DNA of 6,915 nucleotides from Bacteroidota bacterium. GTDB lineage: Bacteria > Bacteroidota > Bacteroidia > Bacteroidales > Cfx3-03. The notes beneath the pieces were generated by a model that was not told where the DNA came from, made no database searches, and saw only the letters and a program-made list of their open reading frames with translations. The translations under genes and the position numbers were made by a program. This document shows positions 1-5,897 of the stretch, one piece after another; position 1 is the first letter of the stretch; each line of letters begins with the position of its first letter. The stretch covers positions 1-6,915 of the forward strand of contig JAUZOX010000140.1 of the NCBI GenBank assembly GCA_030706265.1, given 5' to 3'.

Positions 1-1
1 T

Positions 2-1579
2 TCCGCCGGAGTCGAGGTCTATGTCTTTGCCGGTCCCACCGCTCTCGATGCCGTACGCCGTTATAACCTCTATTCGGGGGGGGGCAGCCTGCCTCCACGC
101 TGGGGCCTGGGATTCACCCAACGCGTGCCCACCCTTTCGACAGCCGATGACGTTGAAAAGAGTGCACAGCTTTTCTCCGAACATGGTTTCCCACTCGATT
201 TTATTGGATTGGAACCGGGCTGGCAGAGTAAGGCTTATCCCTGTACTTTTACCTGGGACAAAGGCCGATTCCCTGATCCGGCCACGTTTGTGAAAAAAAT
301 GAAAGAGCTGGGGATAAGGATTAACCTATGGACCAATCCATATGTGTCAGCCGAATCGCCGATGTACAAGCAATTGTTGCCCTACCTTGGAACGCATACG
401 GTATGGGGCGGTGTCGTACCTGACTATACCATCGCCAATGCGCAAAACATCCTGCTCGACCAGCTCAATAATGACCAGGTGAAAATCGGGGTCAGCGGTT
501 ACAAGATCGATGAATGCGACGGCTACGACCGTTATCTGTGGCCCGACGTGGCTAAATTCCCTTCGGGGCACAGTGCCGAACAGGTTCGCCAGACTTACGG
601 ATTGATCCTCCAGAAGATCACCACCGGCCTGTTCAGACAAAACAATTCCAGGACATGGGGTCTCGTCAGAGCCTCAAACGGCGGCGGCTCTTCATTTCCC
701 TACGTGATCTACAGCGATTCGTATATCCATGAAGACTACATCACCGCATTGATCAACAGTGGATTTGCAGGGGTGCTATGGGTGCCTGAAGTGCGGGGAG
801 CCAAGAACGGGGAAGAATGGATCCGCCGGATACAAACAGTTTGTTTCTCGCCCATGGCCATGATCAATGCCTGGTCGAGCGGTACCAAGCCCTGGTCGTT
901 TCCCGAGGTGGAAAAAGATGTGAAATACTATTCCGATCTGCGGATGCAGCTTATGCCCTATTTCTATTCCGAATTCGCCAAATATCACTTTGAAGGAACG
1001 CCCCCCTTCCGTGCCATCTACCTCGAGCCCGATTTCAAGCCTAAAGCCGAAGTCGTCGTGAAAACGACTAACCTGAATGTGGATCCTTATGCCGACGCAT
1101 CACAGAAGGAAATCAAGGACGAATACATGTCGGGCGAATATCTGCTGGTGGCACCCCTCTTTGCGGGTCAGACTTCACGCGAGGTGTTGCTTCCAAAAGG
1201 CAAATGGTATGATTTCTACACCGGGAAATATGCCGGCGATGGTGAAGTAATCCAGGTTACACCCGGCCTTTCAAGAATTCCGGTCTTCGTTAAGGATGGA
1301 GCGATCATCCCCATGATGAAACCCATGCTCCATGCCCCCGCCGCTGGCCAAAAGGTAGATCTTGAGATCTGCTATTATGGCACCAGGCCCGGCAGTTATC
1401 GCCTTTATGACGACGACGGAGAAACCTTCAACTATGAAAAAGGGGATTATTCCTGGCGCGAAATCAAGGTAACCACCGATAAAAAAGGGAAACCTGCCGG
1501 TACCATTTCAAAAGCCGAAAAAGGCAAACCCGACAACATCGGCAATATCACCTGGAAATTCATGACACCGGATAAATAG
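2..1579 (+). CDS. GH31 family alpha-glycosidase, 5'-truncated by the window edge
   Basis: Retaining glycoside hydrolase of family GH31, hydrolysing terminal alpha-linked sugars. The visible 525 residues lack the start. The frame is open and GH31-like from base 2 (VYVFAGPTALDAVRRY, then LPPRWGLGF), so the GTG at 125 is internal. Order: end of the N-terminal beta-sandwich, a (beta/alpha)8 barrel from about residue 30, a proximal beta-sandwich with EYMSGEYLLVAP (374-385) and a WYDFYTGKY segment, then a distal domain with YDDDGETFNYEKGDYSW (from 469). The likely nucleophile is Asp170 in YKIDECDGYD and the likely acid/base Asp239 in IYSDSY, assigned by position in the family. Full-length members usually exceed 650 residues, so a few hundred are probably missing. 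The DECDG nucleophile region differs from the common alpha-glucosidase form, so alpha-galactosidase, alpha-GalNAcase or alpha-xylosidase activity remain possible. A hairpin terminator follows the TAG stop. Family is firm; substrate is not. Confidence 0.93.
   Translation, partial: SAGVEVYVFAGPTALDAVRRYNLYSGGGSLPPRWGLGFTQRVPTLSTADDVEKSAQLFSEHGFPLDFIGLEPGWQSKAYPCTFTWDKGRFPDPATFVKKMKELGIRINLWTNPYVSAESPMYKQLLPYLGTHTVWGGVVPDYTIANAQNILLDQLNNDQVKIGVSGYKIDECDGYDRYLWPDVAKFPSGHSAEQVRQTYGLILQKITTGLFRQNNSRTWGLVRASNGGGSSFPYVIYSDSYIHEDYITALINSGFAGVLWVPEVRGAKNGEEWIRRIQTVCFSPMAMINAWSSGTKPWSFPEVEKDVKYYSDLRMQLMPYFYSEFAKYHFEGTPPFRAIYLEPDFKPKAEVVVKTTNLNVDPYADASQKEIKDEYMSGEYLLVAPLFAGQTSREVLLPKGKWYDFYTGKYAGDGEVIQVTPGLSRIPVFVKDGAIIPMMKPMLHAPAAGQKVDLEICYYGTRPGSYRLYDDDGETFNYEKGDYSWREIKVTTDKKGKPAGTISKAEKGKPDNIGNITWKFMTPDK
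76..84 (+). repeat. G9 homopolymer inside the GH31 coding region
   Basis: Nine consecutive G residues encode the Gly-Gly-Gly of an SGGGS turn just before LPPRWGLGF. With nine Gs the GH31 frame is intact on both sides. Gain or loss of one G would shift the frame and truncate the enzyme, so the tract is a potential slipped-strand site. A sequencing homopolymer error is unlikely because the frame is correct as read. Confidence 0.8.
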
Positions 1580-1602
1580 TTCGTTTCAATTTCCCGATCC
1601 AT

Positions 1603-1643
1603 AAAGAGCGAGGCCATTTCATGCTTTTGGCCCCGCTCTTTTT
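1603..1643 (+). terminator. Rho-independent terminator after the GH31 gene
   Basis: AAAGAGCG, an unpaired A, then GGCC (1603-1615) pair with GGCC, an unpaired C, then CGCTCTTT (1629-1641) around a 13-base loop. This is a 12-bp stem with one A/C mismatch, running into a T-rich tail. It begins 24 bases after the GH31 stop codon and separates that gene from the next one. The A run at the other foot of the stem means it could also work for minus-strand transcripts. Confidence 0.8.
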
Positions 1644-1806
1644 GCTTTTTGATGATGCCCATGCCTTTAATACCCGCCTCCCGGAGCATCTGAATTTGAA
1701 AGCTTTTTCCATTGAAGGATATTCTTACGATCAAGGCCAATCTGGGATCGCTATCAGGCTGTTCATGGTTTTCCGTCATCTTAAATCTTTATTCCATTAA
1801 AATATC

Positions 1807-1850
1807 GATTTAATATCTTTATTATAAAGATTTAATATCTTTGTTATAAA
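1807..1850 (+). repeat. Two adjacent 22-bp direct repeats in the GH109 promoter region
   Basis: Units 1807-1828 and 1829-1850 are abutting and match at 21 of 22 positions; each begins GATTTAATATCTTT and ends TTATAAA. The only difference (A at 1821, G at 1843) sits at the last base of the TAnnTTTG-like motif, giving TATCTTTA in the first unit and TATCTTTG in the second. A small palindrome, ATCTTTA/TAAAGAT with 3 bases between (1815-1831), spans the junction and could be an operator. The 22-bp period puts the two motifs about two helical turns apart. Confidence 0.8.
1836..1843 (+). promoter_or_regulatory. Bacteroidota-type -7 promoter element for the GH109 gene
   Basis: TATCTTTG fits the Bacteroidota -7 consensus TAnnTTTG exactly. 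It lies 27 bases before the ATG at 1871, which implies a leader of about 20 bases. No clear TTTG-type -33 element sits 19-21 bases upstream, so the call rests on the -7 motif and position. Confidence 0.5.
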
Positions 1851-1870
1851 AAATAAAATATTTTCCAAAG

Positions 1871-3307
1871 ATGAAGAAAGAGCAATTAGACAATAGCCGT
1901 CGTAATTTCTTGAAAATGGCCGCCTTGGGTGGAGCTGCCCTGGGAATGGCCACCGTTCCCGGTCTAGCAAATGCCGCCGGGTTAGTCACTTCAGATGAGT
2001 CAAATGATCAGGTTGGTAAAATAAATCAATCGGGAAAGCTTCATGCTGCAAAAGGAAAATCGGTGATGGGATTAGCCTGCAAGCCGATAAAAACAGTCCG
2101 CATCGGTCTGATCGGGATAGGCATGCGGGGCAGTGGCGCCGTTACCCGGCTGATGCAGATAGAGGGGGTTGAGTTTAAGGCCTTTTGCGACCTGGTTCCC
2201 GGTAATGTGAAGAATGCCAATAAGACTCTGGTTAAGGCCGGTTTTAAGGAAGCAGCGGAATATACGGCAGAAGGCGATTGGAAGAAAGTATGCGAACGCG
2301 ATGATATTGATTTGATTTACACCTGCACCCCATGGTATCTGCACACCCCTATCGCAGTCTATGCCATGAAACACGGCAAACATGCCGCAACCGAAGTGCC
2401 GGCCGCCATGACGCTGAGCGAATGCTGGCAATTGGTCGATACGGCCGAAGAGACCCAGCGCCACTGCATGATGCTCGAAAACTGCTGCTATGATTTCTTC
2501 GAACTTGCCACACTGAATATGGTTCGAAACGACGTGTTCGGGGATATCTACCATGCCGAGGGGGCTTACAATCACGATCTGCGCGAACTCAAATTCAACA
2601 AAAACGGTTATTATCACATGTGGCGGCTGGAATACAGCAAGAAACACACCGGAAACCTTTACCCCACCCATGGATTGGGCCCGATTGCCCAGATCATGGG
2701 GATCAACCGCAGCGACCGCTTTGAAAGTCTGACCTCATCCTCTACCAAACAGTATGGCTTAAGCCTGTATGCTAAAGAACATTTTGGGGCCAACTCACCC
2801 GAGTACCTTCAGGAGTATAAACTGGGAGATGTCAACAACTCGGTAATCCATACCGCTAAAGGAAAGACCATCCTGCTCCAGCACAACACCACGAGTCCTC
2901 AACCCTACAGCAGGATCCACAGAATCATGGGAACCAAAGGACTGGCGGTAAAATATCCCGATCCGTTGATCGCCATAAACCCGTCACCGGATGAGTTTCT
3001 GAAGAAGGCGGACTTTGATGCCCTGATGAAGAAATATGAGCATCCACTGGCCACGCAAATCGGAGAGAAAGCGAAGAAAGTCGGGGGCCATGGAGGAATG
3101 GACTTCATCATGGATTACAGGCTCATCTATTGTCTGCGCAACGGACTTCCCCTGGATCAGAGTGTCTACGATGCCGCTGCCTGGTCAAGCATCGTGGAAT
3201 TGAGCGAACTTTCGGTCAACAATAAAAGTGCTGCAGTCCAGGTGCCCGATTTCACAAGGGGAGTATGGCAAAACACCAAACCATTGCCGATCGTATCGCT
3301 GGATTAA
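1871..3307 (+). CDS. Tat-exported GH109-type NAD-dependent glycosidase (Gfo/Idh/MocA fold)
   Basis: Probable alpha-N-acetylgalactosaminidase-type enzyme of family GH109, 478 residues. Such enzymes keep NAD bound and cleave through a transient oxidation and elimination rather than by two carboxylates. A twin-arginine signal opens the protein (SRRNFLK, residues 9-15, hydrophobic stretch to about 32, cleavage site ANA near 35), so it should fold with its cofactor before export to the periplasm. A linker (about 37-74) leads to a Rossmann fold with GLIGIGMRGSG (79-89). Family features follow: EVPAA (175-179), LENCCY (202-207, with a candidate active-site Tyr207), YPTHG (264-268, with a candidate catalytic His267), GGHGGMDF (405-412) and the C-terminal VQVPDFTRGVW (457-466). 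The whole chain is collinear with the Elizabethkingia GH109 enzyme as I remember it. It has its own promoter and converges with the minus-strand unit downstream. A plain Gfo/Idh/MocA dehydrogenase is the less likely alternative. Confidence 0.9.
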   Translation: MKKEQLDNSRRNFLKMAALGGAALGMATVPGLANAAGLVTSDESNDQVGKINQSGKLHAAKGKSVMGLACKPIKTVRIGLIGIGMRGSGAVTRLMQIEGVEFKAFCDLVPGNVKNANKTLVKAGFKEAAEYTAEGDWKKVCERDDIDLIYTCTPWYLHTPIAVYAMKHGKHAATEVPAAMTLSECWQLVDTAEETQRHCMMLENCCYDFFELATLNMVRNDVFGDIYHAEGAYNHDLRELKFNKNGYYHMWRLEYSKKHTGNLYPTHGLGPIAQIMGINRSDRFESLTSSSTKQYGLSLYAKEHFGANSPEYLQEYKLGDVNNSVIHTAKGKTILLQHNTTSPQPYSRIHRIMGTKGLAVKYPDPLIAINPSPDEFLKKADFDALMKKYEHPLATQIGEKAKKVGGHGGMDFIMDYRLIYCLRNGLPLDQSVYDAAAWSSIVELSELSVNNKSAAVQVPDFTRGVWQNTKPLPIVSLD

Positions 3308-3505
3308 GCCAATGGAATTCTGAGTGATAAGCGCTTTCATGCAGCCCTAAACCCGGAAAAAGCAGGCAGGGCCCCGACGAATTTCAAACTCCGATTCATG
3401 AATCATTTTCACTATAAATCCCGGGAACCACAGAGGGGATTACCACCTGAGAATCATCATCAAACCGGAATCTCTATTGCGGCCCGGTAAAAAGCCACAG
3501 AAATA
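3308..3505. other. Intergenic stretch without a recognisable gene
   Basis: The spacer between the GH109 stop and the hairpin at 3506 has no convincing gene, RNA or promoter. The GH109 frame stays open after its TAA until a second TAA at 3488-3490, but the implied extension (His-, Arg- and Pro-rich) does not resemble the end of a GH109 protein and the family's conserved C-terminus is already complete. Confidence 0.6.
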
Positions 3506-3535
3506 AAGGAAGCCGAACCATGGTCCGGCTTCCTT
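3506..3535. terminator. Bidirectional hairpin terminator between convergent genes
   Basis: AAGGAAGCCG (3506-3515) pairs perfectly with CGGCTTCCTT (3526-3535) around a 10-base loop that contains the palindrome ACCATGGT. It lies about 200 bases past the GH109 stop and 32 bases past the last stop of the minus-strand reading frame. T-rich stretches follow on both sides, so it probably ends transcripts from both directions. Confidence 0.7.
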
Positions 3536-3567
3536 CAATTTGTAGATTTGTTTTGCGGTAATAAAAA

Positions 3568-3897
3568 TTAGGTTCGGTAAAAAATACCGGATGTTTTTAA
3601 TTCTGGTATCAGTTCTATTTCGGCCTCTTTTGTGGAAAACCCTAAAACATCTCTCTGGTTGACTTTTAATGGATCTTCCGAGTTAGGTCTCTTTATACCC
3701 GATATTTCAAACTAATTGGTGGCTTTTTGAAGCGAACCTATCTTTTGCCAGGACGGATCTGCTTTCATGACAACGGCAATATATACATTATCGCTTTTCT
3801 TAACAAAAGCGTGGTCTCCTGCCTTGAGCTCTGCCGTCAATTGTTCCGGAGACAATTTATACATGCTCCCTGAAATTGCATCAATATTACACTCCAT
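3568..3897 (-). pseudogene. Small hypothetical gene split by an in-frame TAG
   Basis: I do not recognise this gene. Read on the minus strand, the ATG at 3895-3897 has an AGGTGG six bases upstream, a rare Shine-Dalgarno-like site here. It opens 61 codons ending ...GSLQKATN before TAG (3712-3714). The same frame then runs 47 more codons (FEISGIKRPNSEDPLKVNQR..., ending SGIFYRT) to TAA at 3568-3570. Both halves are soluble and charged, with normal-looking codons, as expected of one 109-residue protein. A CAG to TAG change would explain the break. The GH31 gene ends in TAG, so TAG reads as stop in this genome. It starts 34 bases after the secreted-protein gene on the same strand and probably shared its transcript. 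It could instead be only a 61-residue protein with a fortuitous open tail. Confidence 0.5.
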
Positions 3898-3931
3898 ACT
3901 GAGCCACCTAATACGGAGCAAAGCGTAATAT

Positions 3932-4567
3932 TCAGTCCTTTTCGTATGGAAAATTTCTAGATACTTTTCTCATCATTCTTTCCATCAAATCATTAGCACT
4001 TGTAAAAGCTCCTTCATTCATTTCTTTATAAAAACGCCAAATCATTTCCCCTTTAGTTGCATTATTTATTTGCATTGTTAAAGCACCAGATGCAATGCTT
4101 CCACCAAATCCAAATAATAATGTTTTTGCAATTGCGCCAGCTTCACTGCCGGTTTTTTCATAAGCATATGAGCATTTAACAACCGCATCAACACCTAGTT
4201 TTTTACATATTGAGTCTTGTAAAATTTCATCAAGTTTGTCAAACATACCGGCATTTTTTAAAATCAAATTCGTTCTTTCTACGTCCTGAAAGCTAACAGT
4301 GTAGCTATTTGCTTTTCTCAAAAGATAAGTATACATTCCTTGTTGCATTGTAATTGATTCCTTTAGCTCCTCTGCTTTATTGCCCTCATTATCAAAGTTT
4401 TTTGGCATTTTTTTATAAGAAATTGTAACTCTGAACGGTAAAATTGCCACAATTTTTTGTTTTGCAATTTCGGATTTTAAATTAGGAATTTTATACTCTT
4501 GTTTTTGTGCCTTAAGAGCTAAAGTTGTTAACAAGAAAACACAGAGAATTAAACTTACTTTTTTCAT
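3932..4567 (-). CDS. Secreted protein, probable CsgG/LpoB-like fold, function unknown
   Basis: A 211-residue exported protein. Residues 1-20 form a Sec signal peptide (MKKVSLILCVFLLTTLALKA) with cleavage before Gln21, a common pattern in Bacteroidota; Cys9 lies inside the hydrophobic core and is not a lipobox. The mature part has the outline of CsgG/LpoB/TolB-N-like domains: a first strand KIVAILPF (38-45), a helix with YLLRK (81-85), YTVSFQDVERTNLIL (89-103), KKLGVDAVVKCSY (122-134) and a final strand pair around TKGEMIWRF (171-179). A Gly/Ala-rich stretch (143-162) looks more like a flexible loop than a membrane segment. Such domains occur in cell-envelope assembly proteins, but no specific role can be assigned. 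The gene is much AT-richer than the glycosidase genes (16 G/C of 60 at 4021-4080 against 38 of 60 at 2401-2460), which suggests a different origin. The gene is firm, the fold moderately so. Confidence 0.85.
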   Translation of the reverse strand: MKKVSLILCVFLLTTLALKAQKQEYKIPNLKSEIAKQKIVAILPFRVTISYKKMPKNFDNEGNKAEELKESITMQQGMYTYLLRKANSYTVSFQDVERTNLILKNAGMFDKLDEILQDSICKKLGVDAVVKCSYAYEKTGSEAGAIAKTLLFGFGGSIASGALTMQINNATKGEMIWRFYKEMNEGAFTSANDLMERMMRKVSRNFPYEKD

Positions 4568-4627
4568 GTTGGTTGAATTTTAAATAAAATTTATAAAATA
4601 ATAATTTGGAATTGGTTTCAATTTATC

Positions 4628-4635
4628 CAAAACTA
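4628..4635 (-). promoter_or_regulatory. Possible -7 promoter element for the secreted-protein gene
   Basis: On the minus strand this reads TAGTTTTG, an exact fit to TAnnTTTG, 60 bases upstream of the ATG at 4567. No matching -33 element is visible at the usual distance, so the assignment is tentative. Confidence 0.35.
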
Positions 4636-5025
4636 TCTTTTAAGAACGTAGGTCCTTTTCATGAGTTTAAATTTTTAATCCAATTTCAGATAAAACATAC
4701 TCTCTAAAGTTACAGTGCCATTTTTCGAAAAACAAGCAATCTCCTGAGTTATTGTATGAACCCCCCTCTTTTTTGGATGAACCGCATCATTATTTTCACA
4801 CAACGCTTTTTTCCGCATTGTGCAATTGGAAAAATTAAAATTTTAGATTCACCGGGACATAAAAAGACTACTTGATAACAACCGGATCATCGTTGGCATG
4901 TCAATCGTTGAAAGAATACGGAGCTTAAAACCATTCCAGTTTTGGCATAACTTCCGGTAATCAGGAATCGATCGCATAAAGGTTAAAATGGAGTTGCAAT
5001 AAATCCGCCCGAATCGCTGCAGGGC
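4636..5025. other. AT-rich intergenic stretch with no supported gene
   Basis: About 390 bases without a convincing gene. A 68-codon minus-strand frame (4849-5055) exists, but its start lies inside the first 150-bp repeat and its Ile/Met/Arg/Ser-rich product resembles nothing I know. A short palindrome, TTTTTCGAAAAA, lies near 4730. I see no tRNA, promoter or terminator. Confidence 0.5.
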
Positions 5026-5175
5026 CATTCCTGGTCCAAGTTTAGGCGTAAGCATATTTGGTTCAAGTTTAGGCGATAGCCGTAACTTGGACCAAATATG
5101 CGATTATAGACTTTTATGTGTATTGGGGATGGGGAGATTGCGGGTCAAGCCCGCAATGACGTGCGGGGCACAGCG
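5026..5175. repeat. 150-bp dispersed repeat, copy 1
   Basis: Matches 5257-5406 at 141 of 150 positions with no gaps (offset 231). It starts CATTCCTGGTCC and ends at CAGCG. Inside are two 16-bp direct sub-repeats of GGTYCAAGTTTAGGCG (5033-5048 and 5060-5075), a 50-base hairpin (5052-5101) and a second hairpin, ATTGCGGG/CCCGCAAT with loop TCAAG (5137-5157). Nothing is encoded. It looks like a non-autonomous palindromic element (REP- or MITE-like); no target-site duplication is obvious. Confidence 0.88.
5052..5101. other. 50-base hairpin in repeat copy 1
   Basis: The arms GCATATTTGGTTCAAGTT (5052-5069) and AACTTGGACCAAATATGC (5084-5101) pair over 18 positions, with one T-G that is a wobble pair in RNA. 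Inside are a 2x2 mismatch, GGC/GCC and a GATA tetraloop. AACTTGGACC can also pair perfectly with GGTCCAAGTT at 5033-5042, so two exclusive folds are possible. There is no T run after it, so it is not a typical terminator. Confidence 0.8.
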
Positions 5176-5256
5176 TCAACCCGGACTAAAAAAATCATAG
5201 GGGATTTCATTCGCAAATAATTGGATTAATTAGGTCGCATGGAACTCGCATAAACG

Positions 5257-5406
5257 CATTCCTGGTCCATGTTTAGGCGTAAGCATATTTGGTTCAAGTT
5301 TAGGCGATAGCCGTAACTTGGACCAAATATGCGATTATGGACTCTTATGTGTATTGGGGATTAGCAGATTGCCGGTCAAGCCCGCAATGACGTGCGGGGT
5401 GCAGCG
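5257..5406. repeat. 150-bp dispersed repeat, copy 2
   Basis: Second copy of the element at 5026-5175, same orientation, separated from it by 81 bp of unrelated AT-rich sequence. Nine differences lie outside the main hairpin: one near the left end, two just after the hairpin, and six in the right 50 bp. One of these puts a C opposite a C in the second small hairpin. The 50-base hairpin itself (5283-5332) is unchanged. Confidence 0.88.
5283..5332. other. 50-base hairpin in repeat copy 2
   Basis: Identical in all 50 bases to the hairpin at 5052-5101, while the flanking parts of the repeat have diverged by 9 of 100 bases. The alternative pairing seen in copy 1 is weakened here, because the upstream partner carries T instead of A at 5270. 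Confidence 0.8.
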
Positions 5407-5571
5407 GTGTTTGTGATCTTCGATCATGCTCGTTTCATCCGTTTAAATGATATCTATTTCATTACGAATCACATATAACACATATTGTTCTTGTTGCAAA
5501 TCTTAAATTCCCCTTCCAAAAAATAAATTGCAGCAAAAAAACTCATTGAAAATCGTCTGGGAAAAGGGTTA
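5407..5571. other. AT-rich spacer between the repeats and the palindrome
   Basis: No gene is visible. The only structure seen is a small hairpin, TGATC/GATCA around TTC (5414-5426), directly after repeat copy 2. Confidence 0.5.
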
Positions 5572-5616
5572 GGATATTGGTATATGAAGTGTATATAAAG
5601 GGTATATAATTGGTCC

Positions 5617-5671
5617 CTGTCTCGCACATGTTTCGCTGTTGTTTCGTACGTGTCTCGTACGTGTCTCGTAC
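5617..5671 (+). repeat. Five 11-bp tandem units, left arm of the palindrome
   Basis: Units at 5617, 5628, 5639, 5650 and 5661 follow GTGTCTCGTAC. The two innermost are identical and the outer three carry two or more changes each. The 11-bp period places the units on the same DNA face, as expected of repeated protein-binding sites. Confidence 0.8.
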
Positions 5672-5675
5672 TATA

Positions 5676-5719
5676 GAGCGAGACACGTACGAGACACGTA
5701 CGAGACTGGTACGAGACAG
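5676..5719 (-). repeat. Four 11-bp tandem units, right arm of the palindrome
   Basis: Units at 5676, 5687, 5698 and 5709 follow GTACGAGACAC, the reverse complement of the left-arm unit. There is one unit fewer than in the left arm, so the two arms have changed copy number independently. Confidence 0.8.
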
Positions 5720-5897
5720 GGGTAAGTTATATACCCTTTATATACCGGTTATATACCAATATCCCCTAAAAAAAGACAACCTAGGGTTATTTGAGTTTAT
5801 TTGGTTTTTTTATGGATTTATTTACCGGAAAAATCAGAAAATGGTCGAAATGTCGTAAAATGTTCCGATTAGTCCACATTTGTCGCCAATAAAATCA

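Larger units (their letters stand above)
5572..5764. repeat. 193-bp interrupted palindrome
   Basis: Four blocks pair in nested order: 5572-5585 with 5751-5764 (14 bp), 5591-5609 with 5727-5745 (19 bp), 5615-5624 with 5712-5721 (10 bp), and 5644-5668 with 5679-5703 (25 bp), closing on a 10-base loop, TACTATAGAG. The non-pairing gaps are 5 and 5 bases, then 5 and 5, then 19 and 8. The last difference is exactly one 11-bp repeat unit. A frame crosses part of it (5610-5858), but the product is only the repeat translated (many Arg, Thr and Val) and is not a gene. Candidate roles are a cruciform-forming recombination or replication site, a protein-binding array, or a mobile-element remnant. Confidence 0.9.

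Noticed and set aside
21..293. 90-codon plus-strand frame overlapping the start of the GH31 sequence
   Set aside because: It lies out of frame with the GH31 gene, whose own frame is open from base 2 and matches the family on both sides of the G tract. No frameshift is needed.
2072..2671. 199-codon antisense frame inside the GH109 gene
   Set aside because: A complementary-strand shadow of a well conserved enzyme; the product has no recognisable features.
3308..3490. In-frame extension of the GH109 gene beyond its TAA
   Set aside because: The conserved GH109 C-terminus is already complete before the stop, and the extension does not look like a protein domain.
3573..3598. TTCGGTA/TACCGGA hairpin with a T run, as a second terminator
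   Set aside because: The stem is short, includes a wobble pair, and overlaps the end of the minus-strand frame; the hairpin at 3506-3535 is far stronger.
4849..5055. 68-codon minus-strand frame
   Set aside because: Its start is inside a non-coding repeat, there is no ribosome-binding site, and the product composition is unlike a normal protein.
5060..5068. GGTTCAAGT resembling a tRNA T-loop
   Set aside because: No acceptor, D or anticodon stems surround it; it is part of the repeat hairpin.
5026..5406. Integron attC sites or a CRISPR array
   Set aside because: GTTTAGGC/GCCTAAAC does not fit the attC core consensus (GTTRRRY/RYYYAAC), and there are only two long copies without spacer periodicity.
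5610..5858. 82-codon frame across the palindrome
   Set aside because: The product is the translated 11-bp repeat followed by AT-rich sequence; there is no promoter or ribosome-binding support.
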